Assembly: GCF_002836595.1 (NCBI RefSeq)
Contig: NZ_PJBB01000003.1
Location: forward strand, 4,314,501 to 4,378,500
Source of the DNA: Tenacibaculum sp. Bg11-29
Lineage (GTDB): Bacteria; Bacteroidota; Bacteroidia; Flavobacteriales; Flavobacteriaceae
Length of the DNA stretch: 64,000 nucleotides
Reading direction: 5' to 3'
The translations under genes were made by a program, and so were the position numbers. Below are positions 17,731 to 29,295 of the stretch, in pieces (position 1 is the first letter of the stretch; each line of letters starts with the position of its first letter). The notes below the pieces were generated by a model. That model was given only the letters and a program-made list of their open reading frames with translations. It was not told the DNA's origin and did no database searches.

Positions 17731-17748
17731 ATGTAAAAATATTCTTTT

Positions 17749-18708
17749 TTATAACTCTTTAATAGTTTTTGCAACTTGTTGAAGTACGTCAAAAGCTGTT
17801 TCTGCCATTTTATTCCCTTTAAAATCTAATAATGGATTTACTTCTACAAATTCAACACAAACTACTTTTTTACTTTCTAATAGTCCGTTTATAATTTTTA
17901 CAATCTCTTTATCATCAAAACCTTTAGGAACAGGTGTACCTGTACCATAAGAAATCATATCGCAATCCATTGCGTCAACATCAAAAGATACATAAATAAC
18001 ATCACAATCAGATAATTTATCTAATGCTTCGTTAACACAAACTTCTAACCCACGATAACGAACCTCTGCAACCATATAGTTTTTAATACCATACTTTTCC
18101 ATTTGTTTTTCCTCTGGTTCTTCAGTATCTCGAACTCCAAAAAAAACAATATCCTCGGGTAACGCTTTCTGACCTGGAATTCCAATATTTTTCATTCGAT
18201 CCCATAGCTCTGCCGTTTCCCTACTAACATCATTTACCTGACAATCTAAATTATCATCAGCAATGACTGCTCCTAATGGCATTCCGTGAATATTTCCTGA
18301 AGGAGAGGTATAAGGTGTGTGCAAATCTCCATGAGCATCAATCCAAACAACTCCAACTCTTTTTGTTGGGTTTGCTGATTTAACACCACTTATAGTACCT
18401 AAAGCAGATGAATGATCTCCAGAGATAACTATAGGAAATTTACCTTCCTGTAAATTCACCTTTACGTGGTTACTTACTCTTTTACACTGATTAAAAACAC
18501 TTCTTATTTGCTTACCAAACGAATTGTTTTTTTTGTTATAAACAGATTCATTTTCTGTGATAACATCTTCAAACTCAAAACGATTAAAAAAATCGTTATT
18601 TTGATTGATTGCTGCTATTTCAATAGCATCTATCCCCATATCAGAACCACGTGTTCCTGCTCCGATATCTGATCTGTTTTTGATAATTTTAATTTCTTTC
18701 ATCATCAA
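17749..18708 (-). CDS. rocF: Arginase
   Basis: This ureohydrolase of 319 residues hydrolyses arginine to ornithine and urea. The dimanganese site is visible: GDHS (97-100), DAHGD (D124, H126, D128) and SFDVDAMD (D243, D245). The length and the VPKGFDDKEI region fit arginases better than agmatinases or formiminoglutamases. It starts MMMKEIKIIKN; any of the three Met could be used. It is 53 bases downstream of gltA behind a hairpin, and ends at a strong terminator. Confidence 0.88.
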   Translation of the reverse strand: MMMKEIKIIKNRSDIGAGTRGSDMGIDAIEIAAINQNNDFFNRFEFEDVITENESVYNKKNNSFGKQIRSVFNQCKRVSNHVKVNLQEGKFPIVISGDHSSALGTISGVKSANPTKRVGVVWIDAHGDLHTPYTSPSGNIHGMPLGAVIADDNLDCQVNDVSRETAELWDRMKNIGIPGQKALPEDIVFFGVRDTEEPEEKQMEKYGIKNYMVAEVRYRGLEVCVNEALDKLSDCDVIYVSFDVDAMDCDMISYGTGTPVPKGFDDKEIVKIINGLLESKKVVCVEFVEVNPLLDFKGNKMAETAFDVLQQVAKTIKEL

Positions 18709-18720
18709 TTATATTTAATA

Positions 18721-18753
18721 AAAAATGCCATTTAAATTTTAAATGACATTTTT
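18721..18753 (-). terminator. Hairpin terminator between gltA and arginase
   Basis: Arms AAAAATG and CATTTTT outside and CATTTAAA/TTTAAATG inside, with one mismatch and almost no loop. It follows the gltA stop in the direction of transcription... the gltA stop is at 18762, so the hairpin lies in the 53-base gap before the arginase start. Confidence 0.65.
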
Positions 18754-18761
18754 AGTTTATT

Positions 18762-20048
18762 TTATCTTTTACTTACTTTTACGAATGGTCTGTAGTTTTC
18801 ACCTGTATAAACTTGACGTGGACGTCCGATAGGCTCTTTTCCTAAACGCATTTCTTTCCATTGCGCAATCCAACCTGGTAAACGACCTAATGCAAACATT
18901 ACTGTAAACATTTCTACTGGAATACCCATAGCACGATAAATAATTCCTGAGTAAAAATCTACATTTGGATATAATTTACGTTTTACGAAATACTCATCAT
19001 TTAATGCTTCTTGCTCTAATGATTTTGCAATTTCTAAAATTGGATCATCAATACCTAAATCAGCTAAAACTTCATCAGCAGCAACTTTAATAATTTTTGC
19101 TCTTGGATCAAAATTCTTATAAACACGGTGTCCGAATCCCATTAAACGGAAAGGGTCGTTTTTATCTTTTGCTTTCGACATGTACTTTTTAGTGTCTCCA
19201 CCATCTTGCCTAATAGCTTCTAACATTTCTAATACTGCTTGGTTTGCTCCACCATGTAATGGTCCCCATAATGCAGAAATCCCTGCAGAAAGCGATGCAA
19301 ATAATCCAGCATGAGAAGAGCCTACAATTCTTACTGTAGATGTAGAACAGTTTTGTTCGTGATCTGCATGTAATATTAATAATTTATCAAGAGCGTCTTT
19401 TACTATTGGGTTTATTACGTACTCTTCTGTTGGCTTTTCAAACATCATTTTCATAACATTCTCTACATAACCTAAATTATTACTTCCATAATTTAAAGGT
19501 AAACCTTGCTTCTTACGCATTGTCCAAGCTACTAAAACAGGAAATTTTGCTAATATCTTAACAATAGCATTGTACATTTCTTCTTCAGAATCAACATTTA
19601 CAGAGGTAGGATTAAATGCTACTAATGCACTTGTTAAAGAAGATAAAACACCCATTGGATGAGCCGTTCTAGGAAATGCTTCTATAATTTTTTTTATATC
19701 TTCATCTACAATCGCTTTTTCTCTAATATCATTATGAAACTTGTCTAGTTGAATTTTTGTAGGTAATTCTCCAAAAATTAACAAATAAGCAACTTCTAAA
19801 AAATCAGCTTTATCTGCTAATTCTTCAATTGAATAACCTCTATATCTTAAAATTCCTTCTTCTCCATTTAAAAATGTAATAGCACTCTGGCAAGAGCCTG
19901 TATTCTTATATCCTGGATCTATTGTTATAACACCTTCGGTAACCCCTCTTAATGTTTTAATATTAATCGCAGTTTCATTTTCTGTTCCTTTTATTAATGG
20001 AAACTCATACGTGTTATCACCAATTTGTAGTTTTGCTATATCTGACAT
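18762..20048 (-). CDS. gltA: Citrate synthase
   Basis: It condenses oxaloacetate with acetyl-CoA at the entry to the TCA cycle. The 428-residue protein has the catalytic-histidine segments LHGGANQAVL and GFGHRVYKNFDPRA, and an N-terminal extension with the GYKNTGSCQSAITFLNGEEGILRYRGY segment broken up as in type-II (hexameric, NADH-sensitive in Gram-negatives) enzymes. Length and motifs are normal. Upstream is a possible promoter at 20085-20092; no TCA partner genes are adjacent. Confidence 0.96.
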   Translation of the reverse strand: MSDIAKLQIGDNTYEFPLIKGTENETAINIKTLRGVTEGVITIDPGYKNTGSCQSAITFLNGEEGILRYRGYSIEELADKADFLEVAYLLIFGELPTKIQLDKFHNDIREKAIVDEDIKKIIEAFPRTAHPMGVLSSLTSALVAFNPTSVNVDSEEEMYNAIVKILAKFPVLVAWTMRKKQGLPLNYGSNNLGYVENVMKMMFEKPTEEYVINPIVKDALDKLLILHADHEQNCSTSTVRIVGSSHAGLFASLSAGISALWGPLHGGANQAVLEMLEAIRQDGGDTKKYMSKAKDKNDPFRLMGFGHRVYKNFDPRAKIIKVAADEVLADLGIDDPILEIAKSLEQEALNDEYFVKRKLYPNVDFYSGIIYRAMGIPVEMFTVMFALGRLPGWIAQWKEMRLGKEPIGRPRQVYTGENYRPFVKVSKR

Positions 20049-20084
20049 TTTTATCTCTTAAATTTTAATGATTGTAGTTGATTG

Positions 20085-20092
20085 CGAAGATA
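20085..20092 (-). promoter_or_regulatory. Candidate -7 box of gltA
   Basis: Reads TATCTTCG on the minus strand, one base off TAnnTTTG, with TTTC 19 bases upstream in place of TTTG, about 37 bases before the start codon. Confidence 0.4.
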
Positions 20093-20186
20093 CCATTTTT
20101 TGTAGTATTTTGAAAATTGGTTTTGATAGAATTTTATCATTAAAAGCGTAAAAATGCAAAGGCTATTAATTAATTCTTATAAACAT

Positions 20187-20219
20187 AAAAACCTTGTTAG
20201 AAGTTCTAACAAGGTTTTT
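20187..20219 (-). terminator. Terminator after eno
   Basis: Perfect 16-bp stem AAAAACCTTGTTAGAA with its complement around a 1-base loop, 21 bases beyond the eno stop. The T-run lies in the 3' arm. Confidence 0.85.
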
Positions 20220-20240
20220 ATAACATAATTAAGTATATGC

Positions 20241-21542
<1,302 letters not shown>

Positions 21543-21551
21543 TTAATATAG

Positions 21552-21580
21552 ATTCCCGTGATTTTTAAAACCACGGGAAT
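21552..21580 (-). terminator. Hairpin between carA and eno
   Basis: A 9-bp stem (ATTCCCGTG with CACGGGAAT) lies in the 133-base gap after carA. T-runs are present only in the loop, so it may end the carA transcript or lie in the eno leader. A second inverted repeat (TAATTAGTT/AACTAATTA, 21623-21646) is in the same gap. Confidence 0.5.
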
Positions 21581-21663
21581 GTTATTTTTATAATTGCTAA
21601 TTTACAAATAGTAGTTGTTTTTTAATTAGTTAGAAAAAACTAATTACGAAAACGTTTACGCTT

Positions 21664-22770
21664 TTACTTTTGTTTTTTGATGTTTTCTATAAATTCATCA
21701 AATAAGTATTCCGCATCATGTGGTCCAGGACTTGCTTCTGGATGGTATTGAACAGAGAATACATTTTTAGACTTCATTCTAATTCCAGCAACTGTATGAT
21801 CATTTAAATGTACATGTGTAATTTCAACATCATTATGCGCTTCAGTTTCTTCTCTATTAATAGCAAATCCATGATTCTGAGAAGTAATTTCACCTTTTCC
21901 TGTAATTAAATTTTTTACAGGGTGATTAATACCTCTATGTCCATTATGCATTTTATAAGTAGAAATTCCGTTAGCTAAAGCAATTACTTGGTGCCCTAAA
22001 CAGATACCAAATAAAGGTAAATTTCTTGCTATAATTTCTTTTGCTGTATTTTGTGCATCTACCAAAGGCTCAGGATCTCCTGGTCCATTTGAAATAAAAT
22101 AACCATCAGGATTAAAATCACTCATCTGTTCAAAAGTAACATTATAAGGATATACTTTTATATACGCTCCTCTTTTAACAAAGTTTCTTAAAATATTCTT
22201 TTTTATACCGATGTCTAAAGCTGATATTTTTATTGATGAATTTTCATCTCCAACAAAATAAGGTTCTTTAGTTGACACTTTAGAAGCTAACTCTAAACCA
22301 ACCATATTTGGCGTATCAGCTAATTGTTTCTTTAATGCGTCAATATTATCTACATCAGTAGAAATAATAGCATTCATAGCTCCATTGTCTCTTATGTATG
22401 CTACTAATGCTCTTGTATCTACATCAGAAATGGCTACTAAATTATGTTCCTTAAACCAATCAAATAAATTCCCATCTGAATCTACTCGAGAATGCGTAAA
22501 GCTAAAATTACGACAAATTAATCCTGAAATTTTAATGCTTTCAGACTCAACTTCCTCTTTGTTAATTCCATAATTACCAATATGTGCATTGGTTGTTACC
22601 ATTAATTGACCAAAGTAAGAAGGATCTGTAAATACTTCTTGATAACCAGTCATTCCTGTATTGAAACAAATTTCTCCTGTTGAAGTTCCCTCAATTCCAA
22701 TAGATTTCCCGTAGAAAATGGTTCCATCTGCTAAAAGAACTAATGCTTTTTTACGTTGTTGATATTTCAT
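21664..22770 (-). CDS. carA: Carbamoyl-phosphate synthase small subunit
   Basis: CarA is the glutaminase subunit that passes ammonia to CarB for carbamoyl phosphate in arginine and pyrimidine synthesis. The 368-residue protein has the N-terminal CPSase_sm domain and a C-terminal class-I glutamine amidotransferase domain with the nucleophile Cys in FGICLGHQV and the His-Glu pair in QYHPEASPGPHD. The motifs are intact. carB is not adjacent here, so the subunits are coded apart. It follows rplQ, behind a terminator. Confidence 0.97.
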   Translation of the reverse strand: MKYQQRKKALVLLADGTIFYGKSIGIEGTSTGEICFNTGMTGYQEVFTDPSYFGQLMVTTNAHIGNYGINKEEVESESIKISGLICRNFSFTHSRVDSDGNLFDWFKEHNLVAISDVDTRALVAYIRDNGAMNAIISTDVDNIDALKKQLADTPNMVGLELASKVSTKEPYFVGDENSSIKISALDIGIKKNILRNFVKRGAYIKVYPYNVTFEQMSDFNPDGYFISNGPGDPEPLVDAQNTAKEIIARNLPLFGICLGHQVIALANGISTYKMHNGHRGINHPVKNLITGKGEITSQNHGFAINREETEAHNDVEITHVHLNDHTVAGIRMKSKNVFSVQYHPEASPGPHDAEYLFDEFIENIKKQK

Positions 22771-22814
22771 TTAGTGTATGTTGTGTTGTATCTTTTGAGT
22801 GCAAAAATATAAAA

Positions 22815-22848
22815 AAAAAGGGATAAACATTAAATGTTTATCCCTTTG
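22815..22848 (-). terminator. Terminator of the alpha ribosomal operon
   Basis: Perfect stem AAAGGGATAAACATT with its complement, no real loop, followed on the minus strand by a run of nine T. It lies 25 bases after the rplQ stop. Confidence 0.88.
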
Positions 22849-22873
22849 ATATAGTTTATAAAAATTTTCATTT

Positions 22874-23344
22874 TTATTCTTCTTCTTGTGAAGTTTGAGT
22901 TTCAACAGCTGCATCAGCAGTCTTTGCTCCACGACGACTACGACGAGTGTTCTTCTTAGCTTTGTTTCCTTTTGGATTGTATAATTCGTTATAATCAACT
23001 AATTCTACCATTGCCATAGGAGCATTATCTCCCTGACGGTTTCCTAATTTGATGATACGTATATATCCTCCTGGTCTATCAGCTACTTTTACAGATATTT
23101 CTTTGAATAATTCGGTTACAGCTTCTTTGCTACGTAAATAACTGAATACTGTACGACGATTATGAGTCGTATCTGTTTTAGACTTTGTAATTATAGGTTC
23201 GATAAACGTACGAAAAGCTTTTGCTTTAGCTACTGTTGTGTTAATACGTTTATGTTCAATTAAAGAACATCCCATATTTGCTAACATTGCTTTTCTGTGC
23301 GCTGTTTGTCTTCCTAAATGATTAAATTTCTTTCCGTGTCTCAT
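22874..23344 (-). CDS. rplQ: 50S ribosomal protein L17
   Basis: Core L17 (residues 1-116, starting [21 protein letters not shown]) lines the exit-tunnel side of the 50S subunit. A basic/Ala/Glu-rich tail (about 117-156) extends beyond the usual bacterial length, as is common in Bacteroidota. It is the last gene of the alpha operon, 60 bases after rpoA, and ends at a strong terminator. Confidence 0.98.
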   Translation of the reverse strand: MRHGKKFNHLGRQTAHRKAMLANMGCSLIEHKRINTTVAKAKAFRTFIEPIITKSKTDTTHNRRTVFSYLRSKEAVTELFKEISVKVADRPGGYIRIIKLGNRQGDNAPMAMVELVDYNELYNPKGNKAKKNTRRSRRGAKTADAAVETQTSQEEE

Positions 23345-23404
23345 GACATTTGGTTTTGGCTTTCATCTTGCTACAACCCTTTCTGGGGAGCAAAATATGA
23401 AAGG

Positions 23405-24397
23405 TTAATCTCTATCTAATTTGTATTTGCTTAAGTCCATTCCAAAATTAAGGCTCTTATTTGCCACTAACTCATCTAATTCAGTTAATGATTTTTTACC
23501 AAAATTTCTAAATTTCATTAAATCGCTTTTGTTGAAAGATACTAAATCTCCTAAAGTATCAACTTCAGCAGCTTTTAAACAGTTTAAAGCACGAACTGAT
23601 AAATCCATATCAACTAATTTCGTCTTTAATAACTGACGCATATGTAATGACTCCTCATCATATGTTTCAGTTTGAGCTATTTCATCTGCCTCTAAAGTGA
23701 TACGCTCATCAGAGAATAACATAAAGTGGTGGATTAGAATCTTAGCTGCTTCTGTTAAGGCATCTTTAGGGTTTATAGAACCGTCAGTATCGATATCGAA
23801 AACTAATTTTTCGTAATCTGTCTTTTGTTCTACACGATAATTTTCAACAGCATATTTTACATTCTTTATTGGAGTGTAAATAGAATCTGTAAAAATTGTT
23901 CCTAATGGTGCACCTGCTCTTTTGTTTTCTTCTGCTGGTACAAAACCTCTACCTTTTTCGATAGTAATTTCAGCATTGAAATTTACAGATTTATCCATGT
24001 TACATATTACTAAATCTGGATTTAGTACCTGAAAACCTGATGTAAATTTCTGTAAATCTCCAGCAGTTAATTGCTCTTGACCTGATACTGCAATAGATAC
24101 TGTTTCTCTATCAGTCTCTTCAATTTGCTTCTTAAAACGAACTTGTTTTAAGTTTAAGATGATTTCTGTTGCATCTTCTACTACTCCTTGAATTGTTGAG
24201 AACTCATGATCAACACTGTCTACGCGTAATGATGTAATAGCAAACCCTTCTAATGAAGATAATAAAACTCTTCTTAAAGCGTTTCCAACTGTTAATCCAA
24301 AACCTGGTTCAAGAGGTCTGAATTCAAATCTACCTGTAAAATCAGTAGATTCAATCATTATTACCTTGTCAGGCTTTTGAAAATTTAAAATTGCCAT
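23405..24397 (-). CDS. rpoA: RNA polymerase alpha subunit
   Basis: The 330-residue alpha subunit has the N-terminal dimerisation/assembly domain ([23 protein letters not shown] region, about 25-50) and the C-terminal DNA- and activator-binding domain (about 250-320, with [16 protein letters not shown] and [14 protein letters not shown]). Both are intact. It sits between rpsD and rplQ, as in most bacteria. Confidence 0.98.
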   Translation of the reverse strand: MAILNFQKPDKVIMIESTDFTGRFEFRPLEPGFGLTVGNALRRVLLSSLEGFAITSLRVDSVDHEFSTIQGVVEDATEIILNLKQVRFKKQIEETDRETVSIAVSGQEQLTAGDLQKFTSGFQVLNPDLVICNMDKSVNFNAEITIEKGRGFVPAEENKRAGAPLGTIFTDSIYTPIKNVKYAVENYRVEQKTDYEKLVFDIDTDGSINPKDALTEAAKILIHHFMLFSDERITLEADEIAQTETYDEESLHMRQLLKTKLVDMDLSVRALNCLKAAEVDTLGDLVSFNKSDLMKFRNFGKKSLTELDELVANKSLNFGMDLSKYKLDRD

Positions 24398-24491
24398 TTT
24401 TCTTCGTTTTAATTGTTACTTAGTTGCGCGGTTTGTTAGTTTGAAGAAATACCAACAGACCCTTTGGCTAAGTAACAATATAAATAATTTA

Positions 24492-25097
24492 TTATTTAGA
24501 ATATAATTCTACAATTAATTGTTCCTTGATATTTTCAGGGATCTGTAATCTCTCTGGAGCTTTAATAAAAGTTCCTGATTTTAAATCAGAATTCCAACTT
24601 AACCATTCGTATACATTACTATTGTTTGTTAATGCACTTTCAATAGCTACTAATGATTTAGATTTTTCTCTTACAGCAACAACATCACCTGCTTGTAAAT
24701 TATAAGAAGGAATATTTACAATTTCTCCATTTACAGTAATGTGACGGTGAGATACTAATTGACGAGCTCCACTACGAGAGTTAGAAACTCCTAATCTGTA
24801 TACTACATTGTCTAAACGAGACTCACATAATTGTAATAAAACCTCACCTGTAATTCCTTTAGAAGCAGAAGCGCTTTTAAATAAATTAGAGAATTGACGT
24901 TCTAAAATACCATACATGTATTTCGCTTTTTGCTTCTCCATTAACTGAGTAGAATACTCAGATTTCTTACCTCTTCTTCTAGCATTTCCATGCTGTCCTG
25001 GTGGGTAGTTTCTTTTTTCGAAATTTTTATCATCTCCAAAAATTGCTTCACCAAATTTACGAGAAATCTTAGTTTTAGGTCCTGTATATCTTGCCAT
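24492..25097 (-). CDS. rpsD: 30S ribosomal protein S4
   Basis: The 201-residue S4 is a 16S rRNA assembly initiator. The S4 RNA-binding domain is at about 93-155 ([21 protein letters not shown]). No zinc-binding Cys set is present at the N-terminus, so it is the C-minus form. It is 132 bases downstream of rpsK; the gap has a possible promoter, so rpsD-rpoA-rplQ could be transcribed on its own. Confidence 0.98.
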   Translation of the reverse strand: MARYTGPKTKISRKFGEAIFGDDKNFEKRNYPPGQHGNARRRGKKSEYSTQLMEKQKAKYMYGILERQFSNLFKSASASKGITGEVLLQLCESRLDNVVYRLGVSNSRSGARQLVSHRHITVNGEIVNIPSYNLQAGDVVAVREKSKSLVAIESALTNNSNVYEWLSWNSDLKSGTFIKAPERLQIPENIKEQLIVELYSK

Positions 25098-25186
25098 TTC
25101 TTATTGTTTTAGTAGGGATTATGAATTAAGGCTTACTCCTTCGATAATCTTATTCCTACCTTAGTTAAAATATTTTTAATTGCGCA

Positions 25187-25194
25187 CAAAAGTA
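25187..25194 (-). promoter_or_regulatory. Candidate internal promoter before rpsD
   Basis: TACTTTTG on the minus strand is a perfect TAnnTTTG box, 90 bases upstream of rpsD. No TTTG at the right distance, so the promoter is a possibility only. The rest of the 132-base gap shows no other element. Confidence 0.4.
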
Positions 25195-25229
25195 CACTAG
25201 ATAAAATATAAGTTGAAAACTAATTCAGC

Positions 25230-25616
25230 TTATACTCTTCTTCTTTTAGGTGGACGACATCCATTGTGAGGAATAGGAGTAACATCAACGATTTCAGTTA
25301 CTTCAATTCCAGCATTATGGATAGATCTGATTGCAGATTCTCTACCGTTACCTGGTCCTTTAACGTACACTTTTACTTTACGTAATCCTGCTTCTTTTGC
25401 AACGTTTGCACAATCTTCTGCGGCTAATTGAGCTGCGTATGGAGTATTCTTTTTAGAACCTCTAAAACCCATTTTACCTGCAGATGACCAAGAAATAACG
25501 TCACCTTTTTTGTTTGTTAAAGAAATAATAATGTTGTTGAATGATGCAGTTACGTGAGCTTCACCTACTGATTCTATTACAACTTTACGCTTTTTTGTTA
25601 TTTTAGACTTTGCCAT
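25230..25616 (-). CDS. rpsK: 30S ribosomal protein S11
   Basis: 128 residues, with the S11 signature region [19 protein letters not shown] and the basic C-terminus PPKRRRV. It binds the platform of the 30S subunit near the E-site. It lies 79 bases after rpsM and 132 before rpsD. Confidence 0.98.
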   Translation of the reverse strand: MAKSKITKKRKVVIESVGEAHVTASFNNIIISLTNKKGDVISWSSAGKMGFRGSKKNTPYAAQLAAEDCANVAKEAGLRKVKVYVKGPGNGRESAIRSIHNAGIEVTEIVDVTPIPHNGCRPPKRRRV

Positions 25617-25695
25617 GATTATTATAGTTTTAGTAATTTAGTTTTCTAACTTTATAGTTTTACAACTATTATTAGATCTTTATTACTTATCTAAC

Positions 25696-26061
25696 TTATT
25701 TTTTCTTGTTAGCTACAGTTTTTCTCTTACCTTTTCTTGTACGAGAGTTATTCTTAGTTCTTTGACCTCTTAATGGAAGACCAAGTCTGTGACGAATACC
25801 TCTTTGACATCCGATGTCCATTAAACGTTTAATACTTATTTGAACTTCTGAACGTAACTCTCCTTCAATAGTAAAAGTTCCTATTTGCTCACGAATCGCT
25901 GCAATTTGATCATCGTTCCAATCTTGAACTTTGATGCTCTCGTCAATTTTTGTTGCTGCTAAAACTTCTTTAGCTCTGCTGTTTCCTATACCAAAGATGT
26001 AAGTTAAAGCGATAACACCTCTTTTATTCTTTGGAATATCAATACCTGCTATTCTTGCCAT
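25696..26061 (-). CDS. rpsM: 30S ribosomal protein S13
   Basis: 121 residues, beginning [15 protein letters not shown], with the H2TH/tail features [20 protein letters not shown] and a basic tail. S13 is in the 30S head and contacts P-site tRNA. The start ATG overlaps the rpmJ stop by one base (TAATG), so the two are translationally coupled. Confidence 0.98.
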   Translation of the reverse strand: MARIAGIDIPKNKRGVIALTYIFGIGNSRAKEVLAATKIDESIKVQDWNDDQIAAIREQIGTFTIEGELRSEVQISIKRLMDIGCQRGIRHRLGLPLRGQRTKNNSRTRKGKRKTVANKKK

Positions 26062-26177
26062 TACCCTTGTCTTTGTTTAAATCTAGGATTCTTTTTGTTT
26101 ATTACGTATAATCTGCCTTTTCTTCGTACAATCTTGCACTCGGCACTTCTTTTCTTTAATGATGCTCTTACTTTCAT
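26061..26177 (-). CDS. rpmJ: 50S ribosomal protein L36
   Basis: A 38-codon gene beginning [15 protein letters not shown] and ending NPRFKQRQG. It is the short L36 of the 50S subunit. Only one Cys is left (C14), so it is the zinc-free (C-minus) form. It starts at ATG 26175-26177, lies 12 bases after infA and overlaps the rpsM start by one base. Confidence 0.97.
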   Translation of the reverse strand: MKVRASLKKRSAECKIVRRKGRLYVINKKNPRFKQRQG

Positions 26178-26189
26178 CAGTGTGTGTTT

Positions 26190-26405
26190 TTAGTATCTGT
26201 AAGTAATTCTTGCCTTTGATAAATCATACGGACTCATTTCTAACTTTACCTTATCTCCTGGTAATAGTTTGATATAATGCATACGCATTTTACCTGAAAT
26301 GTGAGCCGTAACAACATGTCCGTTTTCTAATTCTACACGAAACATTGCATTTGATAATGCTTCTGTAATCGTTCCGTCTTGTTGAATTGCTGGTTGTTTA
26401 GCCAT
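26190..26405 (-). CDS. infA: Translation initiation factor IF-1
   Basis: 71-residue OB-fold protein ([37 protein letters not shown] broken across residues 15-52) that binds the 30S A-site during initiation. It lies 1 base after secY and 12 before rpmJ. No adk or map gene intervenes, unlike in many bacteria. Confidence 0.98.
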   Translation of the reverse strand: MAKQPAIQQDGTITEALSNAMFRVELENGHVVTAHISGKMRMHYIKLLPGDKVKLEMSPYDLSKARITYRY

Positions 26406-26406
26406 A

Positions 26407-27729
26407 TTATTTTAATGATTTTCTGTTACTGTTACCTGTTTTCATTAAACCATCGTAACGACTGTTTAATAAATACGAGTTTATTTGCTGAATAGTATCT
26501 ATCGCAACTCCAACCATAATGATTAAAGATGTTCCTCCAAAAAACATTGCCCAGTTTTGAGTAACTCCAAACTTTACAATGATAGCAGGTAAAATTGATA
26601 AAGCTGCTAAAAATAAAGACCCTGGGAAAGTTATCTTAGATAACACAGCGTCTAAATAATTTGCAGTTTCTTCTCCTGGCTTATATCCTGGAACGAAACC
26701 ATTGCTTCTTTTTAAATCTTCAGCCATTTTATTAGTTGGGATCGTAATCGCCGTATAAAAATAACTAAAAATAATAATTAAGACTGCAAATATAACGTTA
26801 TACCATAATCCGAAATTGTCGGTTAAACTGTTTAATGCTGGGAATTTTTGTCCTAAAGCTACAGGTAAAAACATAATAGCTTGTGCAAAAATAATTGGCA
26901 TTACTCCAGATGCATTCAATTTTAAAGGAATGTACTGGCGTGCACCGTCAACATCTTTAATATCTGTAACTGCTGTACGACGAGCGTATTGAACTGCAAC
27001 TTTACGTACTGCTGTAACTAATAATACGGTTAACAAAATTACTACAAACCAAACTATTAGTTCGATTAGAATCATCATAATACCTCCTGCTCCAGCTGAA
27101 TTCTTAGAAACTAATTCTTGAATAAAAGCCGCTGGGAAGTTAGCTATAATACCTACAGTAATTAATAATGAAATTCCATTACCAACTCCTTTGTCTGTAA
27201 TACGCTCTCCTAACCACATTGCAAAAACTGTTCCTGCAGTTAAAAGTATTATAGATGATACCCAAAAAGTAGCTCCTGTTACTAAAAATGCTTCAGGTCC
27301 TAATCCCATTTGGTTTTGAATAATCCCAATATAGGTTGGTGCTTGAAACAAAGTAATAGCAATTGTAAGCCATCTTGTTATTTGTGTAATCTTCTTACGT
27401 CCACTTTCTCCATCTTTTTGTAACTTCTGTAAATATGGTACCGCGATACCCATTAACTGAACTACAATTGATGCAGAAATATAAGGCATTATACCAAGAG
27501 CCATTACTGACGCTCTAGCAAATGCCCCACCTGTAAATGCGTTTAATAAACCTAAAAGTCCACCAGAAGTACTGTCTTGTAAAGCTGATAACTGAGTTGG
27601 GTCAATTCCAGGTAATGGAACTGCCGCCATAAAACGGTAAACAGCAATTAAACCTAAAGTTAAAAGTAATTTCTCCTTTAACTCTTCTATCTTCCAAATG
27701 TCCTTTAATGTATTTATAAAATTCATCAT
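26407..27729 (-). CDS. secY: Protein translocase subunit SecY
   Basis: The 440-residue channel subunit of the SecYEG inner-membrane translocon. Ten hydrophobic segments are recognisable, with [12 protein letters not shown] in the N-terminal part (about 35-46) and the conserved [13 protein letters not shown] cytosolic loop near 338-350. It is embedded in the spc operon between rplO and infA. The length is typical. Confidence 0.98.
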   Translation of the reverse strand: MMNFINTLKDIWKIEELKEKLLLTLGLIAVYRFMAAVPLPGIDPTQLSALQDSTSGGLLGLLNAFTGGAFARASVMALGIMPYISASIVVQLMGIAVPYLQKLQKDGESGRKKITQITRWLTIAITLFQAPTYIGIIQNQMGLGPEAFLVTGATFWVSSIILLTAGTVFAMWLGERITDKGVGNGISLLITVGIIANFPAAFIQELVSKNSAGAGGIMMILIELIVWFVVILLTVLLVTAVRKVAVQYARRTAVTDIKDVDGARQYIPLKLNASGVMPIIFAQAIMFLPVALGQKFPALNSLTDNFGLWYNVIFAVLIIIFSYFYTAITIPTNKMAEDLKRSNGFVPGYKPGEETANYLDAVLSKITFPGSLFLAALSILPAIIVKFGVTQNWAMFFGGTSLIIMVGVAIDTIQQINSYLLNSRYDGLMKTGNSNRKSLK

Positions 27730-27738
27730 TTACAGTGA

Positions 27739-28188
27739 TTATAATGTAACTACTTCACCTCCTGCTGCTTCGATAGCCGCTTTTGCTGTTGCAGTAAATT
27801 TATGTACAGTTACGTTTAATTTAGCTTTTAACTCACCACCACCTAGTATTTTTACTAAATCGGTTTTACGAGCTAAGCGGTTTTCTACTAAAACCTCTAA
27901 AGTAATTGTATCTGTAATTTTTCCGTTTTCTACTAATCCCTGTAACTTATCTAAATTAACACCAACATACTCTTTACGATTAATGTTTGTGAAACCAAAT
28001 TTAGGTACACGTCTTTGAAGTGGCATTTGACCTCCTTCAAATCCTATTTTACGAGAATAACCAGAACGAGATTTCTGACCGTTATGACCTCTTGTAGAGG
28101 TACCTCCATGTCCAGAACCTTCTCCACGAGCGATTCTTTTACCGCTCTTTGTAGATCCTACTGCAGGTTTTAAGTTGTGTAAACTCAT
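27739..28188 (-). CDS. rplO: 50S ribosomal protein L15
   Basis: 149 residues with the Gly-rich N-terminus GEGSGHGGTSTRGHNGQKSR broken at residues 22-42 and the VLGGGELKAKLNV-type core (here ILGGGELKAKLNV). It is a late-assembly 50S protein. It lies 9 bases from secY. Confidence 0.97.
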   Translation of the reverse strand: MSLHNLKPAVGSTKSGKRIARGEGSGHGGTSTRGHNGQKSRSGYSRKIGFEGGQMPLQRRVPKFGFTNINRKEYVGVNLDKLQGLVENGKITDTITLEVLVENRLARKTDLVKILGGGELKAKLNVTVHKFTATAKAAIEAAGGEVVTL

Positions 28189-28199
28189 CTTATATTGTC

Positions 28200-28382
28200 T
28201 TATTTAATTTCTTCTACAGAAACTAAGTGTGAAACTGTTTTTACCATACCCAAAATTGTAGCTGTTGCATTGTGCTCTACAGTTTGGTTTAATTTACGTA
28301 AACCTAATGCCTCTAACGTTGCTTTTTGACTTTTAAGGCGACCGATTTTACTTCTTACTTGTGTAACTTTAATTTTACTCAT
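28200..28382 (-). CDS. rpmD: 50S ribosomal protein L30
   Basis: 60 residues, MSKIKVTQVRSKIGRLKSQKATLEALGLRK across positions 1-30, the small ferredoxin-like L30. It lies 11 bases from both rpsE and rplO. Confidence 0.97.
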   Translation of the reverse strand: MSKIKVTQVRSKIGRLKSQKATLEALGLRKLNQTVEHNATATILGMVKTVSHLVSVEEIK

Positions 28383-28393
28383 CGTCTTAAATT

Positions 28394-28915
28394 TTAACCG
28401 TTAAAAACTTTCTCTAAAGAAATACCTCTTTGCTTTGCAATAGTTGCAGCATTACGTAATTGTAATAAAGCATCAAAAGTTGCTTTAACTACGTTGTGAG
28501 GGTTTGATGATCCTTGAGATTTAGATAATACGTCTTTAATACCAACAGATTCAAGTACTGAACGTACTGCTCCACCGGCGATAACTCCCGTACCATGTGA
28601 GGCTGGCTTGATAAATACTTTCGCACCACCAAACTTACCTTTTTGTTCGTGAGGTAAGGTCCCGTCTAAAAGAGGAATACGTACTAAACTTTTCTTAGCA
28701 TCTTCTATTGCTTTTGCAATTGCAGAAGCTACATCTTTAGATTTTCCTAATCCATGACCAACAACACCGTTACCATCTCCAACTATTACGATTGCAGAGA
28801 AACCAAATGCTCTACCCCCTTTAGTTACTTTGGTAACACGTTGTACACCTACTAACTTATCTACAAGCTCTAATCCGCTTGGTTTTACTCTTTCTACGTT
28901 TTTATATCCTAACAT
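28394..28915 (-). CDS. rpsE: 30S ribosomal protein S5
   Basis: 173 residues with the dsRBD-like N-terminal domain ([19 protein letters not shown]) and the [16 protein letters not shown] signature. S5 is at the mRNA entry channel and supports translational fidelity. It lies 11 bases from rplR and rpmD. Confidence 0.98.
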   Translation of the reverse strand: MLGYKNVERVKPSGLELVDKLVGVQRVTKVTKGGRAFGFSAIVIVGDGNGVVGHGLGKSKDVASAIAKAIEDAKKSLVRIPLLDGTLPHEQKGKFGGAKVFIKPASHGTGVIAGGAVRSVLESVGIKDVLSKSQGSSNPHNVVKATFDALLQLRNAATIAKQRGISLEKVFNG

Positions 28916-28926
28916 AATATAATTTC

Positions 28927-29277
28927 TTAAAATTTTAAACCAGCTTCTCTAGCAGCTTCAGCTAATACTTTAACTCTACCGTGGTATAAAAACCCATTTC
29001 TATCAAAAGAAATAGCTTCAAAACCTTTTGCTGCAGCTCTTTCAGCAATCGCTTTACCTACTGCAGTAGCAGCTTCTGATTTAGAACCAGATGTAATTTC
29101 TTTATCTCTTGATGATGCAGATGCTAATGTTACACCAGTAACGTCATCAATTAATTGAGCATAAATTTCTTTGTTACTTCTAAAAACTGACAACCTAGGT
29201 TTAACAGCTGTTCCAGTAATAACTTTTCTAATTCTATACTTTATTCGTTGTCTTCTTTCAAGCTTTGATAATGCCAT
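28927..29277 (-). CDS. rplR: 50S ribosomal protein L18
   Basis: 116 residues, with [19 protein letters not shown] and the C-terminal [17 protein letters not shown] typical of L18, which carries 5S rRNA onto the 50S subunit together with L5. It is 18 bases after rplF. Confidence 0.98.
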   Translation of the reverse strand: MALSKLERRQRIKYRIRKVITGTAVKPRLSVFRSNKEIYAQLIDDVTGVTLASASSRDKEITSGSKSEAATAVGKAIAERAAAKGFEAISFDRNGFLYHGRVKVLAEAAREAGLKF

Positions 29278-29295
29278 AATAATTTCTCTTATTTA

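Noticed and set aside
22771..22998. Minus-strand reading frame overlapping the end of rplQ and its terminator
   Set aside because: It runs through the terminator and in another frame of rplQ; low-complexity product.
27698..28018. Plus-strand reading frame in rplO/secY
   Set aside because: An antisense shadow of conserved ribosomal genes.
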